From JBAYST01 sp041676005 (GTDB lineage: Bacteria > Bacillota_I > Bacilli_A > RFN20 > CAG-826), in the NCBI GenBank assembly GCA_041676005.1, contig JBAYST010000003.1, positions 1 to 35,038 of the forward strand: a stretch of 35,038 nt of DNA. The letters are read 5' to 3'. Below are positions 1-7,111 of this stretch, piece after piece. The translations under genes and the position numbers were made by a program. The notes under the pieces were generated by a model, which had not been told where the DNA came from, did no database searches, and worked only from the letters and a program-made list of their open reading frames with translations. The stretch's first letter is position 1. Each line of letters starts with the position of its first letter.

Positions 1-1
1 G

Positions 2-1321
2 TTAGATTATTATTTTGAAAATGATGTGACCAATAGTTTTGAAGGGGCTGAAAAGTTTGAGATTTCAGATTTTTACACTGACTATATGCGTGAAAATCAA
101 GAAATCGAATACGATAGAGATGGTAATCCCTATACGTTAGGTGTTCCGTTTAACAAATCGACTGAAGTCATGGTTTATAATTCAACTTTCTTCGATTGGT
201 GCGAAAGTACCGTCGGACAAGAAACTTTAACTGCTCTTGAAGTCGGACCAATCTTTGTTCCGACGACTTATACTGAACTTGACACAGTCGGGAAAAATAT
301 CCTCAAATTATTAGCAAATGTCGAAGATGGAAAAGGCGGCGCTAAAGGGGCGTATGACAAGATGCTCATGCCAAATGGTAAAGCTTATAAAACGTCTGCT
401 GGATCTGGCTATGCGACTGAGGATGCAATTTTAAATCTCACCAGTATCTTTGAAGCAGGTTCGACCGGACACGTTCCAAAAGATTGCTTTAAACCATTTT
501 CTTATGATTCACAAGCGAACCTCTTTATCACGACTGTCCGTCAACAAGGTGGAACTTACACATATTTTGATAAAACTGACAATCATGGTTATGTCGCTTT
601 TAAGAGCCCAGAAACCAAAGCCGGTTTTACCGTTTTAAAAAATATGTATGACGCGAAAACCTTTGCGATTCCTGCAGATTGGGATGAAGCGAGCTATGGT
701 TCTAACCCATTTAAAGCAAACAAGACCGTCATGACCTTAGGTTCATCGGCCGGAGTCGCTAATAGCGCACCAACTGGTGACCGCTTCAAAATCAAAGCTG
801 CGCCGGTTCCATTCCATGCTGCAGATAAAAAATATGTCATTTCTCAAGGTGCTAACCTCGCGCTTTTAGATAAAGGCTCACGTGAACAACGCGTCGCATC
901 GTGGATGCTTGTCAAATTCTTATCCAAATACGCTAATGGTTATATCTCTTCTTCGACTGGCTACTATCCAGCTTCTCCTTTTGCAGAGCAAGGCGGAATG
1001 TGGGTCGGTGGAAATGTCGATGAATATAGCGATTATGAAACTTGGGTAGTCGATGCTTCATCCTCAACTGCTTCATCGGCTGAACAAATCAGATCTCAAA
1101 CCGCTAGAGTCAATACTGAATATTATGTCAAACCTTCTGAAAACTGGACAAAATTCGTTGACGTTCCATTTGCCGGTAGCGCTGATATTCGCGAATCCGT
1201 CAAAAGTGGACCTGGCTATATTTTCTATGAAGAATTCGGAACGAAAGGAAACGTATCGAGCATTATCGATGGCGCGCTTGACAAGCTTTACGATATACTT
1301 CGAGATTACGTAAAAAGGTAA
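2..1321 (+). CDS. ABC transporter solute-binding protein, family 1 (5' end missing)
   Basis: The reading frame is open to the left edge, so the signal peptide and lipobox lie outside the window. What remains (about 440 codons) looks like an extracellular solute-binding protein of the SBP_bac_1 type. The segment TLGVPFNKSTEVMVYNSTFF near the start is the typical 'LPFNxSTxVxYYNxxxF' stretch of these proteins, and the long alpha/beta body ends in a short helical tail. In this family the protein captures a sugar or other small solute outside the membrane and hands it to an ABC permease. The ligand cannot be read from sequence. The stop is followed after only 4 nt by the nuclease-like lipoprotein gene, whose ribosome site (AAAGGT) lies inside this gene's last codons, so the two are almost certainly co-transcribed. 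Permease and ATPase genes are not visible and may lie upstream. Confidence 0.85.
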   Translation, partial: LDYYFENDVTNSFEGAEKFEISDFYTDYMRENQEIEYDRDGNPYTLGVPFNKSTEVMVYNSTFFDWCESTVGQETLTALEVGPIFVPTTYTELDTVGKNILKLLANVEDGKGGAKGAYDKMLMPNGKAYKTSAGSGYATEDAILNLTSIFEAGSTGHVPKDCFKPFSYDSQANLFITTVRQQGGTYTYFDKTDNHGYVAFKSPETKAGFTVLKNMYDAKTFAIPADWDEASYGSNPFKANKTVMTLGSSAGVANSAPTGDRFKIKAAPVPFHAADKKYVISQGANLALLDKGSREQRVASWMLVKFLSKYANGYISSSTGYYPASPFAEQGGMWVGGNVDEYSDYETWVVDASSSTASSAEQIRSQTARVNTEYYVKPSENWTKFVDVPFAGSADIRESVKSGPGYIFYEEFGTKGNVSSIIDGALDKLYDILRDYVKR

Positions 1322-1325
1322 AAAA

Positions 1326-2963
1326 ATGAAAAAAAATCAAATTATTCTTTTAGCATTAATTGCCTTATTCTCACTTTCTTCTTGTAAAGAAAGAGAGTGC
1401 ATCGTTCGAACTCCTGCTGAAGCGAATATCGATTTTGTCGATACGCCTTACACCGATAGCATGAAGTTTGCTCAAGCCGGCTCCCTTGAAGGGAAGAAAT
1501 TTGCTGGTGGCGAAGCTTCGGCTATTCTACCTAGTGAAATCGATCATTATGGTTATGTTTCTTTAAGAAGTGTGACCGATGGTGATACCGCTAACTTCAT
1601 TCAGGAAGGATTCGTCGATCAAGTGACGAACACCGACATTTCGATCAAAACGCGTTTCTTAGGAATCAATACTCCTGAATCGACTGCAAAAGTCGAGCCA
1701 TGGGGTAAAAAAGCTTCGATTTTTGTCAGAAACAAATTGACTTCCGCCCAAGAAAAAGCTGATGAAGAATCATTAGCGGCGGGGAGAAAAATTTGTAATA
1801 TCGCCCTAGTCACTGATGTCGAGAATTTTGGTGAACGCGACACCTCGGGAAACAGATGGTTAGCGTTTGTGTGGTATCGATACGATTCTCATTCTGAGTG
1901 GAGATGTTTAAATCTCGAAATCGTCGAGCAAGCATATTCGATGAATCAGCTATTTACCGATTCGAATTTCTGTAATTATCGAAAGACTTTCGAAGAAGTC
2001 GATAAATACAACAAGAGATGCCGTTATCGAGTCTATGGTGAAATCGACGATGGTTATGATTATACCGAACAGATCGTCGAAACGAATCTCTGGTATGTGA
2101 TCAATAATTTTGATGAACTCGGAATCAATGATGAAACCGGTTCTTCAGGTTTTATGCTTCACGTCTTAGCGCTTGTCGTTGGAATTCAAGGCGACTCACT
2201 TTATTTAAGAGACATTGAACTCGACGATGAGCAAAACGAAGGTGATACTTTAGCAAGTCTTTACGCTTATGCTGGATTCAATTCTGCGATTGCCTCGATT
2301 TTGAATAATGCTAATCCAGAGACAAAAGGAGTTGGTTCTGTTGTTTATTTCTACGCTCGAGCGACGATCTTCGCCAAGAACATTCAACTTTCTGACATCC
2401 AAAATAAAACGACTGGAAAACGCGCTTTCCGCGTGATCAACGAAGATAATGCTGAAAGATATCTTCCAGAACGTTCTTGGGATAATTTCAATCTTGACTA
2501 TAGCAGCGTAAGAGTCGAACCTTCGAGCATTACTTCTCAAGAAGACATCGGTGCTTATAAATATCAATGGATTGATACCGAAATCGAACTTCGAAAAGTT
2601 TCACCATATACTGACGATGAAAATGAAGATAAAGGCAGTAGTCGAATTCAATTTGCCGTCGGTGCTGAACCTCTTATTGAGTACTGGGTTAAAACGTCAG
2701 GAACTACGCCATATGCGTATTCCTATTATGCAAAAATTGCCGGTACTAACATCATCTGCAATTTAAGAGCAGACGCCTCACTTAACCCTCAAGTTGTCCC
2801 ACAGATTTTCGATCCTAATTATGGAGAAGAATCATTTAATATTGATGATGTGCTCGGGAAAACTTTCCATGTGACAGGATATGTTGTCTCTTACTTTGAG
2901 AGGTATCAAATTCAATTGGCGAACAATTATCAACAATTCAATTACATATATGAGGTTATCTAA
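1326..2963 (+). CDS. Lipoprotein with staphylococcal-nuclease-like (SNase) domain
   Basis: The protein has 545 residues. The N-terminus is a lipoprotein signal peptide with lipobox LSSC and Cys20 as the lipidation site. Residues about 77-210 match the SNase fold: TDGDT (84-88), an Arg at 110 followed by GINTPE (113-118), PWGKKA (125-130) and an Arg at 177 in the strand corresponding to 'GRxLAYV'. R110, T115, E118 and R177 align with Arg35, Thr41, Glu43 and Arg87 of the Staphylococcus enzyme. The position of Asp40 is Asn114. The region after about 265 is not SNase; stretches such as HVLALVVGIQGDSLYLRDIE and GKTFHVTGYVVSYFERYQIQ resemble OB-fold strands. SNases cleave DNA and RNA; in mycoplasmas surface SNases next to ABC transporters are linked to nucleotide scavenging. 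It lies 4 nt downstream of a solute-binding protein gene and 17 nt upstream of another lipoprotein gene, in one operon. Activity is inferred. Confidence 0.8.
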   Translation: MKKNQIILLALIALFSLSSCKERECIVRTPAEANIDFVDTPYTDSMKFAQAGSLEGKKFAGGEASAILPSEIDHYGYVSLRSVTDGDTANFIQEGFVDQVTNTDISIKTRFLGINTPESTAKVEPWGKKASIFVRNKLTSAQEKADEESLAAGRKICNIALVTDVENFGERDTSGNRWLAFVWYRYDSHSEWRCLNLEIVEQAYSMNQLFTDSNFCNYRKTFEEVDKYNKRCRYRVYGEIDDGYDYTEQIVETNLWYVINNFDELGINDETGSSGFMLHVLALVVGIQGDSLYLRDIELDDEQNEGDTLASLYAYAGFNSAIASILNNANPETKGVGSVVYFYARATIFAKNIQLSDIQNKTTGKRAFRVINEDNAERYLPERSWDNFNLDYSSVRVEPSSITSQEDIGAYKYQWIDTEIELRKVSPYTDDENEDKGSSRIQFAVGAEPLIEYWVKTSGTTPYAYSYYAKIAGTNIICNLRADASLNPQVVPQIFDPNYGEESFNIDDVLGKTFHVTGYVVSYFERYQIQLANNYQQFNYIYEVI

Positions 2964-2980
2964 CCTTAGAAAGGAAAAAT

Positions 2981-4156
2981 ATGAAAAGAAAAAAACTATT
3001 TCTTCTTCCCTTACTCGTGATTGGAATGTCCTTAGCTTCTTGTACTCCAAAAGAAGAACTAGCCACTCCAGAAGAAGCGATTGCGGCCACTCAAAATCTA
3101 CCGACATTAGTCATTAGACCAGATGGTAGTGCGGCCGCACTTGGAAAAACTTACACCATTAAACTCGGTGACAAATTTTATGTTCTTAATAAATATGTCC
3201 ACGCAGGTCGTGAAGTTGAAATTGACTGGTCTGTCGATGTACCTGACAAAGTCACATTTAAACCTGTGACTCAAATCGCCGCACTTCCTGTTGAAAATCG
3301 TGTTGAGGTGAGTTTTAAAGTCGGAATGTTTGAAGCTGACGATTATCTAGCAACTATCAAAGGAAGTATCTCCTGCGAAGAAGCTACGCCTGTTGAAGTC
3401 AATTTCAAGGCTGACGTCGGACATTCTCCGGCTACAAATACGACCATTAAAAATTTGAAGCTTGGATTTAAAGATGGTACATATAATCAAAGTCTTTCCA
3501 ATCCGATTTATAGTGGAACGACCTTACTCTCTTTTTATGGCTACGTAGTTGGCAATTTTGAAGAGAGTGCTAATAATTTATATAGTGGAGTTTGGATTCA
3601 CGATGGTGAAGATGGTCTACAAATTTATGCTGGCAATCTAAGCACAGCTTGGTTTGCTAATGAAAACAAAATTGGTGATTTGGTCCATGTTGTCGGATAT
3701 GCATCTAGTTACAATGGTCTACTTGAAGTTAAACCTTCGGTTTTTGAAACAGTTAATTCAGCCGATCATCCAGAGATTGCTCAACCAGTTGAAACGATCT
3801 TCGAAGATGCGGATAACTGGAATGTCGAATTTTTAACTCATAAAGATGGCAACATCGCCACGGTTAAAAACTTAGTTTATAAATCCGGAACCGCCGCAAA
3901 AATCGGTACCCACTGGACAATTAAGTTTGAAGGAACTAAATCTGATGGAACGACAAAAGTCGAGGTTGCTCTTTATGTTAACTACCGTATCGGTGCAGAT
4001 GCTCAAACGAGCATTGCAGCATTGATGAGCACCTGGGTTGCTGGAACGACAAGAGTTGATCTCAAAGGACCTATTTCTTGGTATAACGCTCCACAGATGA
4101 CACTCGCCTTCTTAGATGGCATGACGCCTGTTGATGGAATTACCGTTTTATCATAA
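2981..4156 (+). CDS. Lipoprotein with OB-fold-like domains
   Basis: The protein has 391 residues with a lipoprotein signal peptide (lipobox LASC, Cys20). A ribosome site (GAAAGGA) precedes the ATG. Residues about 40-145 look like a beta-sandwich. Residues about 180-260 have the OB-fold pattern seen in secreted nucleases such as Bacillus YhcR: a first strand 'FYGYVVGNF', then 'GVWIHDGEDGLQIYAG', then 'IGDLVHVVGYASSYNGLLEV'. A second possible OB unit lies at about 285-385 ('GNIATVKNLVYKSG ... TTRVDLKGPISWYNAPQMTLA'). I see no catalytic motif. OB folds of this kind often bind nucleic acid or sugar, and position behind the SNase lipoprotein suggests a helper that holds the substrate at the cell surface; that is an inference. 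It is the last gene of the operon and is followed by a clear terminator. Confidence 0.7.
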   Translation: MKRKKLFLLPLLVIGMSLASCTPKEELATPEEAIAATQNLPTLVIRPDGSAAALGKTYTIKLGDKFYVLNKYVHAGREVEIDWSVDVPDKVTFKPVTQIAALPVENRVEVSFKVGMFEADDYLATIKGSISCEEATPVEVNFKADVGHSPATNTTIKNLKLGFKDGTYNQSLSNPIYSGTTLLSFYGYVVGNFEESANNLYSGVWIHDGEDGLQIYAGNLSTAWFANENKIGDLVHVVGYASSYNGLLEVKPSVFETVNSADHPEIAQPVETIFEDADNWNVEFLTHKDGNIATVKNLVYKSGTAAKIGTHWTIKFEGTKSDGTTKVEVALYVNYRIGADAQTSIAALMSTWVAGTTRVDLKGPISWYNAPQMTLAFLDGMTPVDGITVLS

Positions 4157-4206
4157 TCATCATTACTTAATCAATAATTAGGTTTAGACGTTAAGTATTA
4201 TAAGTA

Positions 4207-4231
4207 ACGGCACTTCGGTGCCGTTTTCTTG
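4207..4231 (+). terminator. Intrinsic terminator after the lipoprotein operon
   Basis: A perfect 7-bp stem ACGGCAC / GTGCCGT closes a TTCG tetraloop and is followed by TTTTC. It ends the solute-binding protein/SNase/OB lipoprotein operon. Confidence 0.85.
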
Positions 4232-4253
4232 TGTTTAATCTAAATCTCAGATT

Positions 4254-4262
4254 TGTTAAGAT
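4254..4262 (+). promoter_or_regulatory. Extended -10 promoter directly upstream of the MBL lipoprotein
   Basis: TGTTAAGAT fits the extended -10 form TGnTAnnAT. A good -35 is not visible. Its end lies 6 nt before the ATG at 4269, so transcription would start at or very near the start codon. There is no Shine-Dalgarno sequence, which points to a leaderless mRNA. Confidence 0.5.
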
Positions 4263-4268
4263 AAAGAT

Positions 4269-5405
4269 ATGAAAAAATTAAATTTATTGTTCTTCTTACC
4301 ACTAGTAGTGGTGAGTTTGACCTCGTGTCAAGATCTAAATAAAGACCCTCAATATCAAAAAGGAGATGACCTAGAAATCATCTCGATTGAAATGAGTAAA
4401 GAATACGGAGAAGCGATTATCATCAAATACGGCGATTATGAAATTCTCGTCGACACCGGAAATGATCTCGATGCTCCTCACGTCAACGAAGTGTTGAAAA
4501 CTCATGTGAGCGACGAAACGATCGATTTATTAGTTATTACTCATCCGCACGGCGATCATGTCGGAGGAATGATTCACGGCGCGCTAGAGGGCTTTAATGT
4601 CGCGAAAATTGTCGACTTTGGTTACACTTATTCTCCAGGCGGAGAAGGTGATTCGATTTCATCGAGTTATATTTATAATTCATATGTGAGTAAACGCACT
4701 TCGTTTATCAATAAAGGTAGTGTTTATAATGCGATCACTAACGAGTTAACTCAAAACCCAGTGATTGAAATTGATAAGGAAAATGACCTATCTCTCACCT
4801 GGCTTAAAAATGATTATTATTATGCGCCTGGATACGTCTTTGATGGAAAAGGAAGACCTGACAATCCAAACTCGACTTCAGTTTCTTTTTTACTCACTTA
4901 TAAATATTGGAATATGCCTTTTTTAGGTGATGCGGATTCGACTTATCTAGAGCCGAGTATCATTAAAAATCATCCCGATCTTTTAAGCCGCCCGTGGCAA
5001 AAAGTTTTGCTCAAGGCGACACACCACGCTTCGACTTCGAGTTTAGGAAATAATTTCCTCACTTGGGCACACCCTAATGCGATGTTTGTCTCTGCAGCAA
5101 TGCTCGATAGTGTGACCGCTCCTAATCAAGTTCAAATCGGGAGCGGAGAAGGGAAACAAAATCATCCGAATTCAACGACGGTAAGAAGAATTAAAAATGC
5201 GTTGTTAAAGCAGGATTCAACGAGTTTTTATTGGAATGGAATCAATGGCGATTTGACGATGACGACTAACGGTGTGGATGACTTCACTTTCGTCGGTGCT
5301 GGAAGACAGAAAAATTATTATCTTAAAAACACTGAAAATCTCGCTTCGATTGAAGACGAAAAAAACGTTACCTTTTTTGAGAGTGAATTTTATAAATATT
5401 ACTGA
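4269..5405 (+). CDS. Lipoprotein with ComEC-like metallo-beta-lactamase domain
   Basis: The protein has 378 residues. The signal peptide ends in lipobox LTSC with Cys20. The rest is a metallo-beta-lactamase-fold domain: the metal motif THPHGDH (91-97; H92, H94, D96, H97), GDAD at 220-223 (bridging Asp 221) and THHAS at 251-255. This arrangement matches the soluble C-terminal domain of the competence protein ComEC and its stand-alone relatives, not classical beta-lactamases. Such domains are thought to be metal-dependent phosphodiesterases or nucleases; the ComEC domain is proposed to degrade the strand that is not imported. The 5' end has no ribosome site and the predicted promoter abuts the ATG. 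The gene ends in TGA, which shows TGA is a stop codon here. Being surface-anchored beside an SNase lipoprotein, it may act on external DNA, but the substrate is not known. Confidence 0.8.
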   Translation: MKKLNLLFFLPLVVVSLTSCQDLNKDPQYQKGDDLEIISIEMSKEYGEAIIIKYGDYEILVDTGNDLDAPHVNEVLKTHVSDETIDLLVITHPHGDHVGGMIHGALEGFNVAKIVDFGYTYSPGGEGDSISSSYIYNSYVSKRTSFINKGSVYNAITNELTQNPVIEIDKENDLSLTWLKNDYYYAPGYVFDGKGRPDNPNSTSVSFLLTYKYWNMPFLGDADSTYLEPSIIKNHPDLLSRPWQKVLLKATHHASTSSLGNNFLTWAHPNAMFVSAAMLDSVTAPNQVQIGSGEGKQNHPNSTTVRRIKNALLKQDSTSFYWNGINGDLTMTTNGVDDFTFVGAGRQKNYYLKNTENLASIEDEKNVTFFESEFYKYY

Positions 5406-5425
5406 CTTTGATTTCGCATTTTTTA

Positions 5426-5454
5426 TTGAAAAATGAGAAAGATTGTAATACTAT
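5426..5454 (+). promoter_or_regulatory. Promoter of tRNA-Lys
   Basis: TTGAAA (5426-5431) and TACTAT (5449-5454) are separated by 17 nt. The predicted start is about 5461, a few bases before the tRNA. Confidence 0.5.
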
Positions 5455-5467
5455 TTACTAGCGCTAT

Positions 5468-5543
5468 GGTCCGTTAGCTCAGCTGGTAGAGCAAATGACT
5501 CTTAATCATTGGGTCAAAGGTTCGAATCCTTTACGGATCACCA
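5468..5543 (+). tRNA. tRNA-Lys (anticodon CTT)
   Basis: The gene is 76 nt long. Acceptor arm GGTCCGT pairs with ACGGATC (one G-T pair). The D-arm is GCTC..GAGC, the anticodon stem AATGA/TCATT holds loop CTCTTAA with anticodon CTT, and the T-arm is AAAGG TTCGAAT CCTTT. The 3' CCA is encoded. Confidence 0.95.
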
Positions 5544-5555
5544 TGCTAGACAATT

Positions 5556-5590
5556 AGATTATGCTCAAAACATAATCTTTTTTCTTTTTT
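5556..5590 (+). terminator. Intrinsic terminator after tRNA-Lys
   Basis: AGATTATG (5556-5563) pairs with CATAATCT (5571-5578) across a 7-nt loop, followed by a long T-rich run (TTTTTCTTTTTT). Confidence 0.85.
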
Positions 5591-5606
5591 AGGTCCGCTC
5601 CGCGAG

Positions 5607-5635
5607 TTGTTTTTATCGCTTTAATCCCATATAAT
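5607..5635 (+). promoter_or_regulatory. Promoter of the Rex-like gene and galU
   Basis: TTGTTT (5607-5612) and a perfect TATAAT (5630-5635) are spaced by 17 nt. The transcript would start near 5642, just upstream of the GAGGAG ribosome site. Confidence 0.75.
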
Positions 5636-5656
5636 CTACTATGAGGAGATGAGAAA

Positions 5657-6097
5657 ATGAAAACTCCCAATGCGACCACACTAAAAAAATATCTTTCCGC
5701 TTTGACGAAAATGAAAAAGAAATATGTCACCTCTGACATTCTTTCAAATGTGGTCGGCGTTTATCCCGAAGTGATTGATGAGACCTTAGCGTTTTTTGAT
5801 CCGATCGTAAACATCGATTATAAATATAATCTGATGGATTTAGTCGAACCCATTGAAAAATATCTAGAAGAACTTGAAAGTGCGAAAATTCGTCAACCAG
5901 TAAAAAAACCAGTGACGAAAAAAGAACTTTCAAAATATGATTCCATCGCCGATTTCGTCTTTCAAAAAATGACGATTGCCGGAATCATCGACCGCAATAT
6001 CGTACTCAGTGATTTAGAACTTCGAGAACTAAGAAAATTAATCGCTATGGAAATAGCGAGTCGAAAACCCCTTAAAACAAAAAAGAAAGGCAGATGA
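5657..6097 (+). CDS. Small protein resembling the Rex N-terminal winged helix
   Basis: The protein has 146 residues and an ATG about 9 nt behind a GAGGAG site. Residues 4-72 follow the pattern of the DNA-binding domain of the redox repressor Rex: 'PNATTLKKYLSALTKMKK', 'VTSDILSNVVGVYPEVI', 'TLAFFDP', then 'YKYNLMDLVEPIEKYLEEL'. The Rex recognition segment (RKDxSYFG type) is replaced by DETLAFFDP, and the NAD(H)-binding Rossmann domain of full-length Rex (about 210 residues) is absent. Residues 75-146 are a lysine-rich linker and a short helical domain I do not recognise. It may be a DNA-binding protein, a dominant partner of a real Rex, or a domain re-used for another role. It overlaps galU by ATGA, so the two are translated together. 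The similarity is by eye only. Confidence 0.6.
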   Translation: MKTPNATTLKKYLSALTKMKKKYVTSDILSNVVGVYPEVIDETLAFFDPIVNIDYKYNLMDLVEPIEKYLEELESAKIRQPVKKPVTKKELSKYDSIADFVFQKMTIAGIIDRNIVLSDLELRELRKLIAMEIASRKPLKTKKKGR

Positions 6098-6996
6098 ATC
6101 ATATGCAAAAAGTGAGAAAAGCCGTAATTCCTGCGGCTGGTTTGGGAACGCGTTTTCTACCCGCGACCAAAGCGATTGCAAAGGAAATGCTTCCAATCAT
6201 CGATATCCCTGCTCTTCAATATCAAGTCAAAGAAGCGGTCGATAGCGGTGTCGAAGAAGTGATTCTCATCATTTCAAAAGGCAAAGAAGAAATTAAAAAA
6301 CATTTCGATAGAAATGAGGCATACGAAGAGTTTTTACATGAAAAAGGCAAAGATGATTTTGCTAAAATAATCAAAGACATTGCCTTGATGGCCAAAGTCA
6401 CTTATGTCTATCAAGATGAACAAAAAGGATTAGGGCATGCGATCCTCTGTGCGGAAAAAGCCTGCAAAAACGAGCCCTTTATTGTCATTTTAGGTGATGA
6501 TTTGACAATTAATGAAGGTGGAAAGCCAGTTTCTAAGCAGATGATCGAGCTTTATGAGAAAACTGGAAGCAGCGTGATTGGTTGCCAAGAAGTCGCTTGG
6601 AGTGAAGTGAGTAAATACGGAATCATTTCCTTAGAAGGTGAGATTAAAAACCGTGTTGGAATTTTAAAAGGATTAGTCGAAAAGCCAAAGCAAGAAAACG
6701 CCCCGTCTCGTCTAGCGTGTTTAGGAAGATATTTATTTACTCCAGAAATTTTTGTTGAACTTGCAAAAGTTAAACCATCTTTAGGAGGAGAGATTCTTCT
6801 CACCGACGCGATTGAGACTCTTGCTCGTAAAGAAAAGGTTCTCGCCTATGACTTCGTAGGCCGAAGATATGATGTCGGTGATAAATATGGATATGTTGAA
6901 GCGATCATTGATTTTGCCCTAAAAAGAGATGATTTAAAGGATAAAGTTCTTCGTCATTTAGAAGAAATAAGTAAAAATAAAAAGGAAGTCGGATAA
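6094..6996 (+). CDS. galU: UTP--glucose-1-phosphate uridylyltransferase
   Basis: The protein has 300 residues, the usual length for bacterial GalU. It makes UDP-glucose from UTP and glucose-1-phosphate in the cytoplasm, for glycolipids, polysaccharides and galactose use. The nucleotide-binding signature is clear near the N-terminus (VIPAAGLGTRFLPATKA, then KEMLPI), with further family blocks FIVILGDDL and GLVEKP and the C-terminal RRYDVGDKYGYVEA. ATG 6094 overlaps the stop of the upstream Rex-like gene (ATGA) and has AAAGG upstream. A second ATG at 6103 would remove only three residues, and translational coupling favours 6094. The stop codon lies inside the loop of the terminator hairpin. In gut Bacilli and Mollicutes relatives UDP-glucose commonly feeds membrane glycolipid synthesis; that use is an inference here. 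Confidence 0.95.
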   Translation: MNHMQKVRKAVIPAAGLGTRFLPATKAIAKEMLPIIDIPALQYQVKEAVDSGVEEVILIISKGKEEIKKHFDRNEAYEEFLHEKGKDDFAKIIKDIALMAKVTYVYQDEQKGLGHAILCAEKACKNEPFIVILGDDLTINEGGKPVSKQMIELYEKTGSSVIGCQEVAWSEVSKYGIISLEGEIKNRVGILKGLVEKPKQENAPSRLACLGRYLFTPEIFVELAKVKPSLGGEILLTDAIETLARKEKVLAYDFVGRRYDVGDKYGYVEAIIDFALKRDDLKDKVLRHLEEISKNKKEVG

Positions 6997-7016
6997 ACGC
7001 GACTTCTTTCTTTTTT
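6985..7016 (+). terminator. Intrinsic terminator overlapping the galU stop
   Basis: GAAGTCG (6985-6991) pairs with CGACTTC (7000-7006), followed by TTTCTTTTTT. The loop contains the galU stop codon, so the terminator reaches into the coding region. Confidence 0.8.
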
Positions 7017-7024
7017 GGCTCCTT

Positions 7025-7052
7025 GAAGGTCAAGAAAATTTTCTTGACTTTC
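7025..7052. repeat. 28-bp near-perfect palindrome upstream of the PFOR gene
   Basis: The 20-bp core GTCAAGAAAATTTTCTTGAC (7029-7048) is a perfect palindrome, and the arms extend to 14 bp with one G-T pair. The right arm contains TTGACT, a -35-like hexamer. T-rich sequence follows. It may be an operator for the PFOR gene or a second terminator for galU. Confidence 0.6.
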
Positions 7053-7078
7053 CTTTTTGTTTTTCGGGCGTATGAGGG

Positions 7079-7084
7079 TATACT
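7079..7084 (+). promoter_or_regulatory. Possible -10 of the PFOR promoter
   Basis: TATACT lies 15 nt upstream of a strong AGGAGG ribosome site (7099-7104). No -35 is convincing at 17 nt. TTGACT in the palindrome is 29 nt away, too far for a normal promoter. Confidence 0.4.
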
Positions 7085-7111
7085 TATATTGGTAATTTAG
7101 GAGGAATATCA

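Noticed and set aside
5403..5405. Mycoplasma-type code with TGA read as Trp
   Set aside because: TGA ends the MBL lipoprotein, the Rex-like protein, RapZ and WhiA at the expected lengths.
5417..5435. CATTTTT / AAAAATG hairpin as terminator of the MBL lipoprotein gene
   Set aside because: The stem is A/T only with no T-run after it, and it overlaps the tRNA-Lys promoter -35.
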